Source of the DNA: SCGC-AG-212-J23 sp035762345
GTDB taxonomy: Bacteria > Pseudomonadota > Gammaproteobacteria > Burkholderiales > SG8-39
Length of the DNA stretch: 64,000 nucleotides
Direction of reading: 5' to 3'
Assembly (NCBI GenBank): GCA_035762345.1
Contig: DASTPE010000160.1
Span: 1 to 64,000, forward strand
Positions within the stretch are counted from its first letter, which is position 1; every line of letters starts with the position of its first letter. The position numbers were made by a program, and so were the translations under genes. This document shows, in pieces, positions 27,043 to 35,122 of the stretch. The notes beneath the pieces are model-generated. The model did not search any database. It had not been told where the DNA came from and saw nothing but the letters and a program-made list of their open reading frames with translations.

Positions 27043-27693
27043 ATGCGCGCGCTGTTTGCGGCGGCTTTGTTCCTGACATTTCCGGCGCTCGCCGATGAGA
27101 TTGCGGAGGCGAAAAAGCGCTGGCAGGCGAGCCCGCATGGGCCGATGCTCGAGCGCATCCTTCCCCCGACCTTCGATGCCGCACGGCTGCCGGAGCGGCA
27201 CTCGAACGCAGCGCAGCTGGTGCTCGCCTATTGCGTGCAGTGCCACAACCTCCCCAATCCGGCGATGCACGATGCCGGAAAGTGGCCGAGCGTCGTGCAG
27301 CGCATGGTGCTCCGCATGGAGGGCAAGGGCAACATGGGCACGCTGATGGCCGAGATGATGGGCGGGGTGAAAGCGCCCGCCGCCGACGACACCAAGGCGA
27401 TCATCGCCTACCTGCAGCGCCATGCGCAGAAGCCGCTCGACCCCACGCGCTATCCCGAGGTGAACCAGCCTTCCGGCGAAGCGTTCCGCCTGGCATGCAA
27501 CCAGTGCCACGTGCTTCCCGATCCGCAACGCTACACCGCGGCCGAATGGCCGCGCGTCGTAGCGCGGATGCAGGAAAACATGGAGTGGATGAACCGCGTA
27601 GTCGGATCGAAACCCGTGCCCGGCGAGCCGCAGCTCGTGCTCGAGGAGATCAACGCCTTCCTGGCAAGACACGCGCGCAAGCCGGGCGGCTGA
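27043..27693 (+). CDS. Periplasmic dihaem cytochrome c-like protein
   Basis: 216 residues. A signal peptide (RALFAAALFLTFPALA) precedes the mature protein. Two CxxCH haem-attachment sites, YCVQCHNLPNP (~residue 64) and ACNQCHVLPDP (~150), lie in two similar halves, each followed by W-P-x-V-V-x-R-M, suggesting internal duplication. Conserved methionines (RMVLRMEG, RMQENMEWM) could be axial ligands. Located between a methyltransferase and TRAP permeases, with a 1-nt stop/start overlap to the TRAP small subunit. Redox partner unknown. Confidence 0.85.
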   Translation: MRALFAAALFLTFPALADEIAEAKKRWQASPHGPMLERILPPTFDAARLPERHSNAAQLVLAYCVQCHNLPNPAMHDAGKWPSVVQRMVLRMEGKGNMGTLMAEMMGGVKAPAADDTKAIIAYLQRHAQKPLDPTRYPEVNQPSGEAFRLACNQCHVLPDPQRYTAAEWPRVVARMQENMEWMNRVVGSKPVPGEPQLVLEEINAFLARHARKPGG

Positions 27694-28187
27694 TGCTGCG
27701 CCTGGCCCGCACGATCGACCGCTTCACCGAAAAGAGCGCGCTGGCGTTCGCATCGCTCATCGCGCCGCTCCTGGCTGCCGTCACGTGGGAAGTCGTCGCG
27801 CGCTACGCGTTCGACGCGCCTACCTCGTGGGCTTACGAGACGATCTACGCGCTCTATGCGGCGATGTTCATGCTCGGCGCGGCGTACGCCTTGCGCACCG
27901 GAGCGCATATTCGTACCGACTTCCTGTGGGAGAAATGGTCTGCGCGCACGCGCGCAGCGATCGACAGCATCGCCTACCTGGCGTGCTTCTTCCCGGCCAT
28001 GCTGCTGTTCCTCGTCGCCGGCCTTGAGGCCACGTGGAACTCGTACCTGATCGACGAGCGCTCGGCCGACACTGCCTGGTTTCCGCCGCTGTGGCCTCTC
28101 AAAGCCCTGGTGCCGGCAGCGGCGCTCCTGCTCCTGCTGCAAGGGCTGTCGGAGCTTCTGAAGAGCCTGCACGCATGGAAGCGCTGA
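27693..28187 (+). CDS. TRAP transporter small permease (DctQ)
   Basis: 164 residues with four predicted transmembrane segments, the DctQ fold. Family landmarks are VTWEVVARYAFDAPTSWAYE, the MLGAAYALRTGAHIRTDF stretch, and a final helix rich in Leu (LVPAAALLLLLQGL). ATG 27693 overlaps the cytochrome stop (TGATG), and the gene overlaps dctM by 13 nt. TRAP transporters also need a periplasmic binding protein (DctP), which is absent nearby. Confidence 0.9.
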   Translation: MLRLARTIDRFTEKSALAFASLIAPLLAAVTWEVVARYAFDAPTSWAYETIYALYAAMFMLGAAYALRTGAHIRTDFLWEKWSARTRAAIDSIAYLACFFPAMLLFLVAGLEATWNSYLIDERSADTAWFPPLWPLKALVPAAALLLLLQGLSELLKSLHAWKR

Positions 28188-29626
28188 TCGGTCTCGCGAT
28201 GCTGATCGTGATGATGGGCGCGATCTTCATCGGTTTCCCGGTCGCCTTCACGCTGCTCTTGCTCGCGTTCGGCTTCGGCGCGCTGGTACTGCAAGGCCGG
28301 GTGTTCGACCTTGCGTTCTTCCAGACGACCGGCCTCATGCGAGACGAGCTGCTGGCCGCGGTGCCGCTCTTTATCTTCATGGGCTATCTGGTCGAGAAGG
28401 CAGGCCTGATGGAGCGGCTTTTCCTTGCGCTGCGTCTCGCGCTCGCGCCGCTGCGCGGGTCGCTCTACCTGGTCGTGATCCTCACCGCCACAGTGTTCGC
28501 GATGGCGACCGGAATCGTCGGCGCGGCCGTACCCGTGCTTGGGCTGATGGCGGCGCCCATCATGCTGCGCGCGGGCTACAGCGCGCAGCTTGCGGCAGGC
28601 GCAATCACGGCCGGTGGCACGCTTGGAATTCTGATCCCGCCGTCGGTGATGCTGCTTGTGCTCGGGCCGGTGCTCGGCGTTTCGGTCGTCGACCTGTACG
28701 CGGCTGCGATGCTGCCCGGGCTGCTGCTTGCGGCCCTATACCTCGGCTACGTTCTCGTGCGCTGCCAGCTCGACCCGAGCCTTGGACCGCCGCTGCCGCC
28801 GGCGCTGCGCGCCTCCTCGCGCCTTGCCATCGCGCGCGAGGCGCTGATGGGCGTGATCCCGCTTGCAGTGCTGATAGCGGCGACGCTCGGCCCGATCCTC
28901 GCCGGCCTCGCCACGCCGACTGAGGCCGCGGGGGTTGGCACGCTCGGCGCACTGGCGCTTGCGCTCGCCTACGGACGGCTCGATTGGCCTGGACTGAAAG
29001 CCGTGTCACTGCGCACGCTCGCGACTTCCAGCATGGTGCTCTTTCTCGCGGTTGCATCGAACGTGTTCGGGGCCGTGTTCGCCCGCCTCGGCACGGCGGC
29101 CTGGCTCACCGAGTGGCTGCTTGGCCTCACCGTGCCGCCGATGCTGATGCTGATCGTCATCGTGGCGTTGCTCTTCATGCTCGGTTGGCCCTTCGAGTGG
29201 CCGGCCATCGTGCTCGTGTTCGTGCCGATCTTCTATCCCGTGGTCTCTGCGCTGGATATCGACATGATCTGGTTCGGCGCGCTGGTCGCCGTCACATTGC
29301 AGACCGCCTTCCTTTCGCCGCCGGTGGCGATGTCGGGCTACTACCTCAAGCAGGTGGCGCCCGCCTGGCCGCTCGCGACGATCTTCAAAGGGATGCTCGA
29401 ATTCATGGCCATCCAGGCGGTGGCGATCGGCCTGCTGCTCGCCTTTCCGGCCGTTGCGACCTGGCTTCCCAAGCAACTCCACCGGCAGCCGCCGGCGCTC
29501 GACATCTTCGACGGCGAGCCTTATCCCGACGAGCGTGGTATCTACCAGGCGCGCATCACACCTGCGGCACCGCCATGCCTTTCGCCACTGCCGGCCGTGC
29601 GGCCAGCGTGTCGTACCAGCGCTTGA
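28175..29626 (+). CDS. TRAP transporter large permease (DctM)
   Basis: 483 residues with about twelve hydrophobic segments. Typical DctM motifs are MGYLVEKAGLMERL, ATGIVGAAVPVLGLMAAPIML, GAITAGGTLGILIPPSVML, LATPTEAAGVGTLGAL and LSPPVAMSGYYLKQV. It forms the sodium-driven channel with DctQ for an organic acid import. The C-terminal ~45 residues after the last helix are an unusual hydrophilic tail, and the final 71 nt overlap the convergent GST gene. Substrate unknown. Confidence 0.92.
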   Translation: MEALIGLAMLIVMMGAIFIGFPVAFTLLLLAFGFGALVLQGRVFDLAFFQTTGLMRDELLAAVPLFIFMGYLVEKAGLMERLFLALRLALAPLRGSLYLVVILTATVFAMATGIVGAAVPVLGLMAAPIMLRAGYSAQLAAGAITAGGTLGILIPPSVMLLVLGPVLGVSVVDLYAAAMLPGLLLAALYLGYVLVRCQLDPSLGPPLPPALRASSRLAIAREALMGVIPLAVLIAATLGPILAGLATPTEAAGVGTLGALALALAYGRLDWPGLKAVSLRTLATSSMVLFLAVASNVFGAVFARLGTAAWLTEWLLGLTVPPMLMLIVIVALLFMLGWPFEWPAIVLVFVPIFYPVVSALDIDMIWFGALVAVTLQTAFLSPPVAMSGYYLKQVAPAWPLATIFKGMLEFMAIQAVAIGLLLAFPAVATWLPKQLHRQPPALDIFDGEPYPDERGIYQARITPAAPPCLSPLPAVRPACRTSA

Positions 29627-30173
29627 CGTTGGGAAATGCTCGGAGATCCACCCGGTGCCATTCGTGGCGCGCGACCCAGGGATAGATCGCCACATCGGCA
29701 ATCGAGTACTCGTTGGCAAAGAACTCCACGTTCGCCAGGCGGCGATCCATCACCCCGTAAAGCCGTTTCGCCTCGTTGCCGTAGCGCTCGCTGCCGTACG
29801 GGATCTCGTCCTTCTTCGCGCGCATGAAATGGTGCGCCTGGCCGAACATCGGCCCCACCCCACCCATTTGGAACATGAGCCACTGCAGGACCGGGTACTT
29901 GTAGCGTTGGGGATAAAACTTCCCGGTCTTGTCCGCCAGGTAGATGAGAATTGCGCCAGATTCCATCATCGCGATCGGCTTGCCGTCCGGGCCGTCGGGG
30001 TCGACGATCGACGGGATCTTGCCGTTGGGGTTGATCCTCAAGTACTCCGGCGTGAACTGCTCGGTATTCGTGCCAATGTTGATCTTGTGCACCTTGTAAG
30101 GCAGCCCGCATTCCTCGAGCATGATGGAAACCTTGCGACCGTTCGGCGTACTCCAGGTATAGAGTTCGATCAT
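29556..30173 (-). CDS. Glutathione S-transferase family protein, YfcG/YghU-like (Nu class)
   Basis: 205 residues from ATG 30173. The start IELYTWSTPNGRKVSIMLEE with the TPNG motif is typical of Nu-class GSTs such as YfcG, which act as disulfide-bond oxidoreductases with glutathione. NPNGKIPSIVDPDG and MESGAILIYLADKTG form the GSH-binding cis-Pro and Glu/Ser sites. The longer frame to 30269 includes sequence belonging to the divergent DUF2905 gene. The two start codons overlap in the tetranucleotide CATG. Confidence 0.9.
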   Translation of the reverse strand: MIELYTWSTPNGRKVSIMLEECGLPYKVHKINIGTNTEQFTPEYLRINPNGKIPSIVDPDGPDGKPIAMMESGAILIYLADKTGKFYPQRYKYPVLQWLMFQMGGVGPMFGQAHHFMRAKKDEIPYGSERYGNEAKRLYGVMDRRLANVEFFANEYSIADVAIYPWVARHEWHRVDLRAFPNVKRWYDTLAARPAVAKGMAVPQV

Positions 30174-30357
30174 GTTGAAGTGGCTGGTGACCGTGCTGGT
30201 GGTCTTGGTGATTTTCGCCGTGCTCGCGCCGCGTTTCGGCGCCTGGCGTCTGCCGGGCGACTTCAGCATCCCGGTGCGCGGACGAATCTACTACATTCCC
30301 CTTGCGAGCACGCTCGTGTTTTCGCTGCTAGTCTGGCTGATCAGCCGAATTCTCTGA
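30172..30357 (+). CDS. DUF2905 family small membrane protein
   Basis: 61 residues: an N-terminal helix (WLVTVLVVLVIFAVLA), the conserved RLPGDFSIPVRGRIYYIPLAST core and a second helix (LVFSLLVWLISRIL). This is the complete, typical DUF2905 layout; function unknown. Its ATG overlaps the start codon of the GST gene on the other strand. Its last 17 nt overlap the convergent CCA-adding enzyme gene, so it has essentially no non-coding flanks. Confidence 0.85.
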   Translation: MLKWLVTVLVVLVIFAVLAPRFGAWRLPGDFSIPVRGRIYYIPLASTLVFSLLVWLISRIL

Positions 30358-31375
30358 GCGCCTCGAGCCGCGCCTCGTCGACGAGTCGGCCGATGTCCGC
30401 GCCCTGCGCCGAGCTCGCGATCGCACCCGCGTCGACCGCCGCCGCGGCAGCGCGCGCGCGCTCGATGCGTGCTATGTCGATTCCCGGCTCGGCCAGCCGC
30501 GCTGCCTCGAGCAACTCTGCGAACCGTTCCGGGCGGCGGAAGGCATCGGCGCCTTTCAAGACGCCGAGCAATGCCTCCGGCGTGGATCTTTTCAGTCCCT
30601 CCTTGTTGCGAGCCGCGGCAAGGGCGAGCTCCCGTACATCGGTCGGCGCCCGCAGCCGCTCGCACAAAGCCTGCACTTCTCTTTCTCCGAGCGGCCACGC
30701 GAGCACCGCGAAGCGTACCGGCACCGACCCCGAAAATCGACGCGGCCATGCCCTGATCTCGGGAAACGCGTTCGCAAGCAGGCCGGTGCGCTGCATCACC
30801 TCGAACATCTGCTCGGGGTGCGGCTCGGCCAGGCCGCGCGCAAACTCCTGCCACACACGCTCCGCTACGAGGTAATCGGCCTCGCCCGATTCCACCATGC
30901 GGCGCATAAGCGCCATGGTGGTTTCGTGTACTAAAAAACCGAACCGAGCTGCAAACCGCGCGACGCGAAGGATACGCACGGGATCCTCCGCAAATGCTTC
31001 GCTCACGTGCCGCAACACCCCCGACTCAAGATCCTTCTTCCCTCCAAAGGGGTCGATCAGCGTCCCATCCTCGGCCTTCGCCATCGCATTGATGGTGAGA
31101 TCCCGGCGTTTGAGGTCTGCCTCCAACGTGACTTCGGGCGATGCGTAGACCGTGAACCCTTTGTAGCCTCGGCCGCTCTTGCGCTCGGTGCGAGCAAGCG
31201 CGTATTCATCGTGCGTGTTGGGATGCAGGAATACCGGAAAGTCCTTGCCGACCGCCTTGAAGCCGAGGCGCACCATCTCTTCGGGAGTCGAGCCAACCAC
31301 GACATAGTCGCGTTCCTTGACCGAGAGGCCGAGCAGCTCGTCGCGTACCGCACCGCCGACGAGGTAGACCCTCAC
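30341..31375 (-). CDS. cca: CCA-adding tRNA nucleotidyltransferase (no HD domain)
   Basis: Adds CCA to tRNA 3' ends. 344 residues. The N-terminal nucleotidyltransferase motif is YLVGGAVRDELLG with RDYVVVG, then KRRDLTINAMA, the EAFAEDPVRILRVARFAARFGF motif, and neck/body helices. E. coli-type multifunctional CCA protein is ~410 residues with an HD phosphohydrolase domain. Here the C-terminus ends without an HDxxK-like motif, so only the nucleotidyltransferase activity is predicted. Class II gammaproteobacterial-type sequence; strand and start are clear. Confidence 0.93.
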   Translation of the reverse strand: MRVYLVGGAVRDELLGLSVKERDYVVVGSTPEEMVRLGFKAVGKDFPVFLHPNTHDEYALARTERKSGRGYKGFTVYASPEVTLEADLKRRDLTINAMAKAEDGTLIDPFGGKKDLESGVLRHVSEAFAEDPVRILRVARFAARFGFLVHETTMALMRRMVESGEADYLVAERVWQEFARGLAEPHPEQMFEVMQRTGLLANAFPEIRAWPRRFSGSVPVRFAVLAWPLGEREVQALCERLRAPTDVRELALAAARNKEGLKRSTPEALLGVLKGADAFRRPERFAELLEAARLAEPGIDIARIERARAAAAAVDAGAIASSAQGADIGRLVDEARLEALREFG

Positions 31376-31381
31376 CCGAAT

Positions 31382-32056
31382 CTAATTCCTCTTGGCGTAC
31401 GGCTCGTCCTCGGCGACAAACTCAGTCTCGCGCCGCGCGGCATCGCACCACTCCCGCACGGCAGTGAGCGACTGCACGGCTTCGCAGTATGCGCGCGCGA
31501 CCGGTGGCACTTCGACCGCATAGGTCTGGAAACGCATGACTACCGGCGCGTAGAAAGCCTCGGGGATGCCGAAGGCGCCGAAAAGAAACGGCCCATTCTT
31601 TCCGAAGCGCGCGCGACAGTCCGACCAGATGCCAACGACGCGCTGGATGTCTTTGCTCGACGTGTCGTTCAGGCCCTGGCCCGGATAGCGGCCGCGGATG
31701 TTCATCGGCATCGCTCCCCGCAGCGCCTGGAAGCTCGAATGCATTTCTGCGCAGATCGAGCGCGCCACGCGCCGCGCACGGTCGTCTTGCGGCCAAAGCT
31801 TCTTCGCGGGATAAAGCTCGGCCACGGTTTCACAAATCGCCAGCGTGTCCCAAACCGGCTCGCCATCGATTAGCAGCACCGGCACCTTGCCCGCGGCCGA
31901 ATAGCGCTCGATGCCGGCGACGCGCAGCCCCCCGCTGCTCTCGTCGAACTTGAGCTGCACTTCCTCGAACGGGATCTTGGCTTCGCGCATGAGCACCCAG
32001 GGGCGCATCGACCAGGATGAATAGTTCTTGTTGCCGATGACCAGGCCGAGCTTCAT
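31382..32056 (-). CDS. Glutathione S-transferase family protein
   Basis: 224 residues. N-terminal thioredoxin fold with GNKNYSSWSMRPWVLMREA (Ser as likely GSH-activating residue), AAGKVPVLLIDG (cis-Pro) and WDTLAICETVAELYP. The C-terminal helical domain has GAFGIPEAFYAPVVMRF. It resembles zeta-like or YfcF-type GSTs common in betaproteobacteria. Six nt upstream of the cca start on the same strand, so they may share a transcript. Substrate unknown. Confidence 0.88.
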   Translation of the reverse strand: MKLGLVIGNKNYSSWSMRPWVLMREAKIPFEEVQLKFDESSGGLRVAGIERYSAAGKVPVLLIDGEPVWDTLAICETVAELYPAKKLWPQDDRARRVARSICAEMHSSFQALRGAMPMNIRGRYPGQGLNDTSSKDIQRVVGIWSDCRARFGKNGPFLFGAFGIPEAFYAPVVMRFQTYAVEVPPVARAYCEAVQSLTAVREWCDAARRETEFVAEDEPYAKRN

Positions 32057-32066
32057 GCGCCAAAGT

Positions 32067-33458
32067 CTAGCGCGGCAGCGCGAGTTCGGCGACGAGTCCG
32101 CCGGCGGCGTTGCGCAGCGTCACGTCGCCACCATGCCAGCGGGCAATGTTGCGCGCGATGCCCAGGCCGAGGCCAGTGCCTCCGCTTTCCATGTTGCGCG
32201 AATCATCAAGACGGTAAAAAGGTTCGAATACCCGCTCAAGCTCCGGGTCCGGTATGCCCGGACCACGGTCACGGATAGCGATCCTGAGGTGCTCCGCAGA
32301 ATCTGCGATTTCGATTTCCGCCGCGCCCCCGTAGCGGATCGCGTTCTCGATCAGGTTGTCGAGGCAGCGGCGCAGCCCCTGCGGATCGGCGCGGTAGGGA
32401 GCCAGCGGCGCGCCCCGCACCGTGAGCGCCTGGCCGGCTTCGCGCCGGTCTTCGCAAACGCTCTCGATCAAGGCGCCGACGTCCACGGGCCGGCGCTCCG
32501 TACCCTTGCCTACGCTGGAGAAAAACTTCAGCGTCTCTCCCACCATGCTCTGCATTTCGTCGAGGTCGCGCAGCACCTTTGCGCGCGCGTCCGGATCGGA
32601 GAGCATCTCGGCGCGCAGGCGCAAGCGGGTGATCGGCGTCTTTAGATCGTGCGAGATGGCGCCCAGCAGCCGACCGCGCTCCACCAGGTAGCGGCGAACC
32701 CGTTCCTGCATGCGGTTGAATGCGGCGATGACACGGCGAACCTCGCTCGGCCCGGCTTCACGAAGCGGAGCGCTTTCCGGGTCCTGGCCAATCGCGTCGG
32801 CGGCGCGCGCGAGGCGGTCGAGAGAGCGGGTAGTCATGCGCACGAGGAAGGCCGCCAAGCCGAAGCACACGAGCAAGAGCAGCAGCAGGATCGGTGCGAG
32901 CGACTCAAAGCGCCTCAACGGTTCCTGCGGTACATTGACATCGAACACCGCCACGGTGCCATCCTGCAGCCCGACCTGCACCACCATCGAGAATGGCTCG
33001 GGCATCAGGAAGTAGAAATGGCGAGCCATCCATAACTCGAACCGGCCAGCGGCAATGCCTTCGCCGACCAAGCCGCGCGTCCTCGGTTGCGGACTGATGT
33101 CGACCCGCACCGGCCACGGAGCGCCGATCTGCTTCTGCAGCGACTCGCTAAACTGCTTTTCATAGGCGTCGTGCTCGGAAAAACCGTTTTCCACCGCGAC
33201 CGGACGCTCCGGAAGCGAGACCCGCAAGTGGCGCCCGCTTATTTCCTGCACCACGATGTGGCGCTCGGCGGGCGGCAGCCGGTCCAGGATGCGCGCGGTC
33301 TGGCTGATGCGCGCGGCAATCTGCAGCGAAGCGAGGCGGTAGACCGAGCTGCCGCGATCGAAGAGATGGATGGCCGCGCTGCCCAGTTGCGCCAGCGCGA
33401 GGCCGGCCGCCAGCGCGAGTAGCGTGCGCCCGAAAAGCGAGCGCGGCAGAAAGCTCAC
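32067..33458 (-). CDS. Sensor histidine kinase, EnvZ/RstB-like
   Basis: 463 residues. TM1 near 10-30, a ~150-residue periplasmic sensor region, TM2 (LAPILLLLLLVCFGLAAFLV) near 190-208, HAMP, then the dimerisation domain with phospho-acceptor His in GAISHDLKTPITRLRLRAE. The ATPase domain has N box DNLIENAIRYG, G1 IRDRGPGIPD, F box FEPFYRLD and G2 GGTGLGLGIA. Overlaps its regulator gene by 4 nt. The stimulus is unknown. OmpR-family partner and divergent small secreted peptide suggest envelope stress or pH sensing, by analogy only. Confidence 0.92.
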   Translation of the reverse strand: MSFLPRSLFGRTLLALAAGLALAQLGSAAIHLFDRGSSVYRLASLQIAARISQTARILDRLPPAERHIVVQEISGRHLRVSLPERPVAVENGFSEHDAYEKQFSESLQKQIGAPWPVRVDISPQPRTRGLVGEGIAAGRFELWMARHFYFLMPEPFSMVVQVGLQDGTVAVFDVNVPQEPLRRFESLAPILLLLLLVCFGLAAFLVRMTTRSLDRLARAADAIGQDPESAPLREAGPSEVRRVIAAFNRMQERVRRYLVERGRLLGAISHDLKTPITRLRLRAEMLSDPDARAKVLRDLDEMQSMVGETLKFFSSVGKGTERRPVDVGALIESVCEDRREAGQALTVRGAPLAPYRADPQGLRRCLDNLIENAIRYGGAAEIEIADSAEHLRIAIRDRGPGIPDPELERVFEPFYRLDDSRNMESGGTGLGLGIARNIARWHGGDVTLRNAAGGLVAELALPR

Positions 33459-34171
33459 GGCAGGCGCTCCACCGTCGCGGCAAGGATGTAGCCCTCGCTG
33501 CGCACCGTCTTGATGATGCGCGGCTCGCGTGCGTCGTCGCGCAGCCTTACGCGCAGCCGGCTTACCTGCACGTCGATCGACCGGTCGAGCGGCGTACCGT
33601 CGCGCCCGACGGTCAGGTCCATCAGCTGATTACGGTCGAGCACGCGGTTCGGATGCTCGACGAACACCGTGAGCAGCCTGAACTCCGCGCCGCTCAGTGC
33701 CACTATCACCCCGTCGGGCGCGACCAGCTGCCGCGCGGCGGAGTCGAGCGTCCAACCAGCGAAGCGCACGCGCAGCGTGTCGCCGCGCATGGGCGGCAGG
33801 CCGCGCGTACGGCGCAGGATGGTCTTGATGCGAGCGAGGAGCTCGCGCGGACTGAACGGCTTCGCGAGGTAATCGTCGGCACCCATCTCGAGGCCGACGA
33901 TACGGTCGACCTCCTCGGCGCGCGCGGTCAGCATGATCACCGGCAGGCTAGAGCCCGCGCGCAAATCCCGGCAGAGCGTAAGGCCGCTGTCCCCGGGCAG
34001 CATGAGATCGAGCACCACGATGTCCGGGCGCGTCTGCTCCAAGCTGCGCAGCATCGCACGGCCGTCGTTCGCGAGCGACACTCGAAAGCCGTTCCTCTGC
34101 AGGTATTCACCCAGCAGCTTGCGGATCTCGGCGTCGTCATCGACCACCAGGACGTGGTCCGGCCGTTCCAT
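33455..34171 (-). CDS. Response regulator, OmpR family
   Basis: 238 residues from ATG 34171 (the longer frame to 34222 is not family-like). Receiver domain has VLVVDDDAEIRKLL, phospho-acceptor Asp in IVVLDLMLPGDSG, Thr in LTARAEEVD and Lys in YLAKPFSPRELL. The C-terminal winged helix carries LSGAEFRLLTVFVEHPN and DVQVSRLRVRLRD...IKTVRSEGYIL. It is coupled to the kinase by a 4-nt overlap and divergent from the small peptide gene. Direct repeats in the shared upstream region are candidate binding sites. Confidence 0.94.
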   Translation of the reverse strand: MERPDHVLVVDDDAEIRKLLGEYLQRNGFRVSLANDGRAMLRSLEQTRPDIVVLDLMLPGDSGLTLCRDLRAGSSLPVIMLTARAEEVDRIVGLEMGADDYLAKPFSPRELLARIKTILRRTRGLPPMRGDTLRVRFAGWTLDSAARQLVAPDGVIVALSGAEFRLLTVFVEHPNRVLDRNQLMDLTVGRDGTPLDRSIDVQVSRLRVRLRDDAREPRIIKTVRSEGYILAATVERLP

Positions 34172-34205
34172 CGCGGCGCTATATCTGCACCGAGGCGTCC
34201 GGTGC

Positions 34206-34236
34206 GTCAAGCGATGTAACACAGTGTGTCAAGCGA
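34206..34236. promoter_or_regulatory. Direct repeat GTCAAGCGA, two copies 22 bp apart
   Basis: GTCAAGCGA at 34206-34214 and 34228-34236, spaced by two helical turns, in the 137-bp region between the divergent response regulator and the small peptide gene. Tandem direct repeats with ~11/22-bp period are the usual layout for OmpR-family binding. They lie about 35-65 bp before a TTTAAT box (34271-34276) that could be the -10 of the peptide gene. Confidence 0.45.
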
Positions 34237-34308
34237 CGCGGCGTGAAATCCTGCGGTTACAGGCGGCCGCTTTAATCGTCGGGTCGTACCCAACCCACAG
34301 GAGACCCA

Positions 34309-34479
34309 ATGAAAGCTACGCTTGCCGCCGTATTGGCCGCGCTGTTCGGCCTGCTCGCGCTGTCCGCCCATGCCGCGCCGCTGCCGCAATCGGGCGTGCA
34401 GCCGCTCGACATCCAAGCGCCGCCGGCCGCGGACGACGACAAGGACAAGGACAAGGAGAAGGACAAGAAGGACGGCTGA
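34309..34479 (+). CDS. Small secreted charged peptide
   Basis: 56 residues from ATG 34309, preceded by AGGAG (34299-34303). Residues 1-22 (ATLAAVLAALFGLLALSAHA) form a clear signal peptide with an AHA cleavage site. The mature part starts APLPQSGVQPLDIQAPPA and ends in a lysine/aspartate run DDDKDKDKEKDKKDG. No known family. Divergent from an OmpR-type two-component system and followed by a strong terminator, so it is a self-contained transcript. Candidate regulon target of that system; function unknown. Confidence 0.75.
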   Translation: MKATLAAVLAALFGLLALSAHAAPLPQSGVQPLDIQAPPAADDDKDKDKEKDKKDG

Positions 34480-34572
34480 TACAGCAAAGGAGTGTCAGCC
34501 GGAGCTCGGAATCGAACCGACGGAAGCAAGAACCCACAGATCCGGCGCTGAATTCCTCCCTGGTGTGACTCG

Positions 34573-34597
34573 AGCCCCGCTTGCGGGGCTTTTTTTT
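34573..34597 (+). terminator. Rho-independent terminator
   Basis: AGCCCCG-CTTG-CGGGGCT (7-bp GC-rich stem, tetraloop) followed by seven further T. It ends the small peptide transcript about 95 bp after its stop. The T run overlaps the stop codon of the convergent gpt gene. Confidence 0.9.
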
Positions 34598-35114
34598 AGC
34601 CCGGCCCGGGGGCGACGCGTCCGCCATCCTTGATCGGCGTGGCGAACTTGTACTCGATGTCCCACGGGAAATGGATCCACTTCGTCTGCTTGAACTCCTT
34701 GACGAACGTGTCGACTACCGCCCGGCCGGCCGGCTTGGCGTAGAGGCAGGCGAAGTGCGCGCGCGGAAGGAGCTGACGCACCACCTGCGCGGTCTTGCCG
34801 GTGTCGACGAGATCGTCGATCAGGAGATAGCCGTCGCCCTTCCCGGTCACGCCCTTGAGCACCTCGACCTTCCCCTGCTGTTGCGCGGACGCCCCCGCCG
34901 AGCATGAGTCGTAGCTAGTGACGCAGATCGTGTCGATCAGCCGGATGTCGAGCTCGCGCGCCACGAGCGCCGCGGGCACGAGGCCGCCACGCGTGACGGC
35001 GATGATGCCTTTCCACGGGCCCTTCTGGTGGAGCACTTCGGACAGGTAGCGCGCGTCGCGGTGTAACTCGACCCACGAGATGATGATCTCGTCTTCGTAG
35101 GGAACACGCGCCAT
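34596..35114 (-). CDS. gpt: Xanthine/guanine phosphoribosyltransferase
   Basis: 172 residues. Begins ARVPYEDEIIISWVELHRDARYL, then IIAVTRGGLVPAALVARELDIR, and the PRPP-binding motif LLIDDLVDTGKTA. C-terminal KWIHFPWDIEY is typical of bacterial XGPRT. It salvages xanthine and guanine with PRPP. It lies 8 nt downstream of an ABC permease gene on the same strand, linking purine salvage to that importer. ATG 35114 is clear. Confidence 0.88.
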   Translation of the reverse strand: MARVPYEDEIIISWVELHRDARYLSEVLHQKGPWKGIIAVTRGGLVPAALVARELDIRLIDTICVTSYDSCSAGASAQQQGKVEVLKGVTGKGDGYLLIDDLVDTGKTAQVVRQLLPRAHFACLYAKPAGRAVVDTFVKEFKQTKWIHFPWDIEYKFATPIKDGGRVAPGPG

Positions 35115-35122
35115 GCAAGATT

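Noticed and set aside
34438..34475. Short GACAAG-type tandem repeats
   Set aside because: They encode the Lys/Asp tail of the small secreted peptide, so they are explained as low-complexity coding sequence.
34495..34590. tRNA-like T-arm motif (GGTTCGATTCC on the minus strand) before the terminator
   Set aside because: No D-arm, anticodon arm or complete acceptor stem can be drawn around it; at best a fragment, probably chance.
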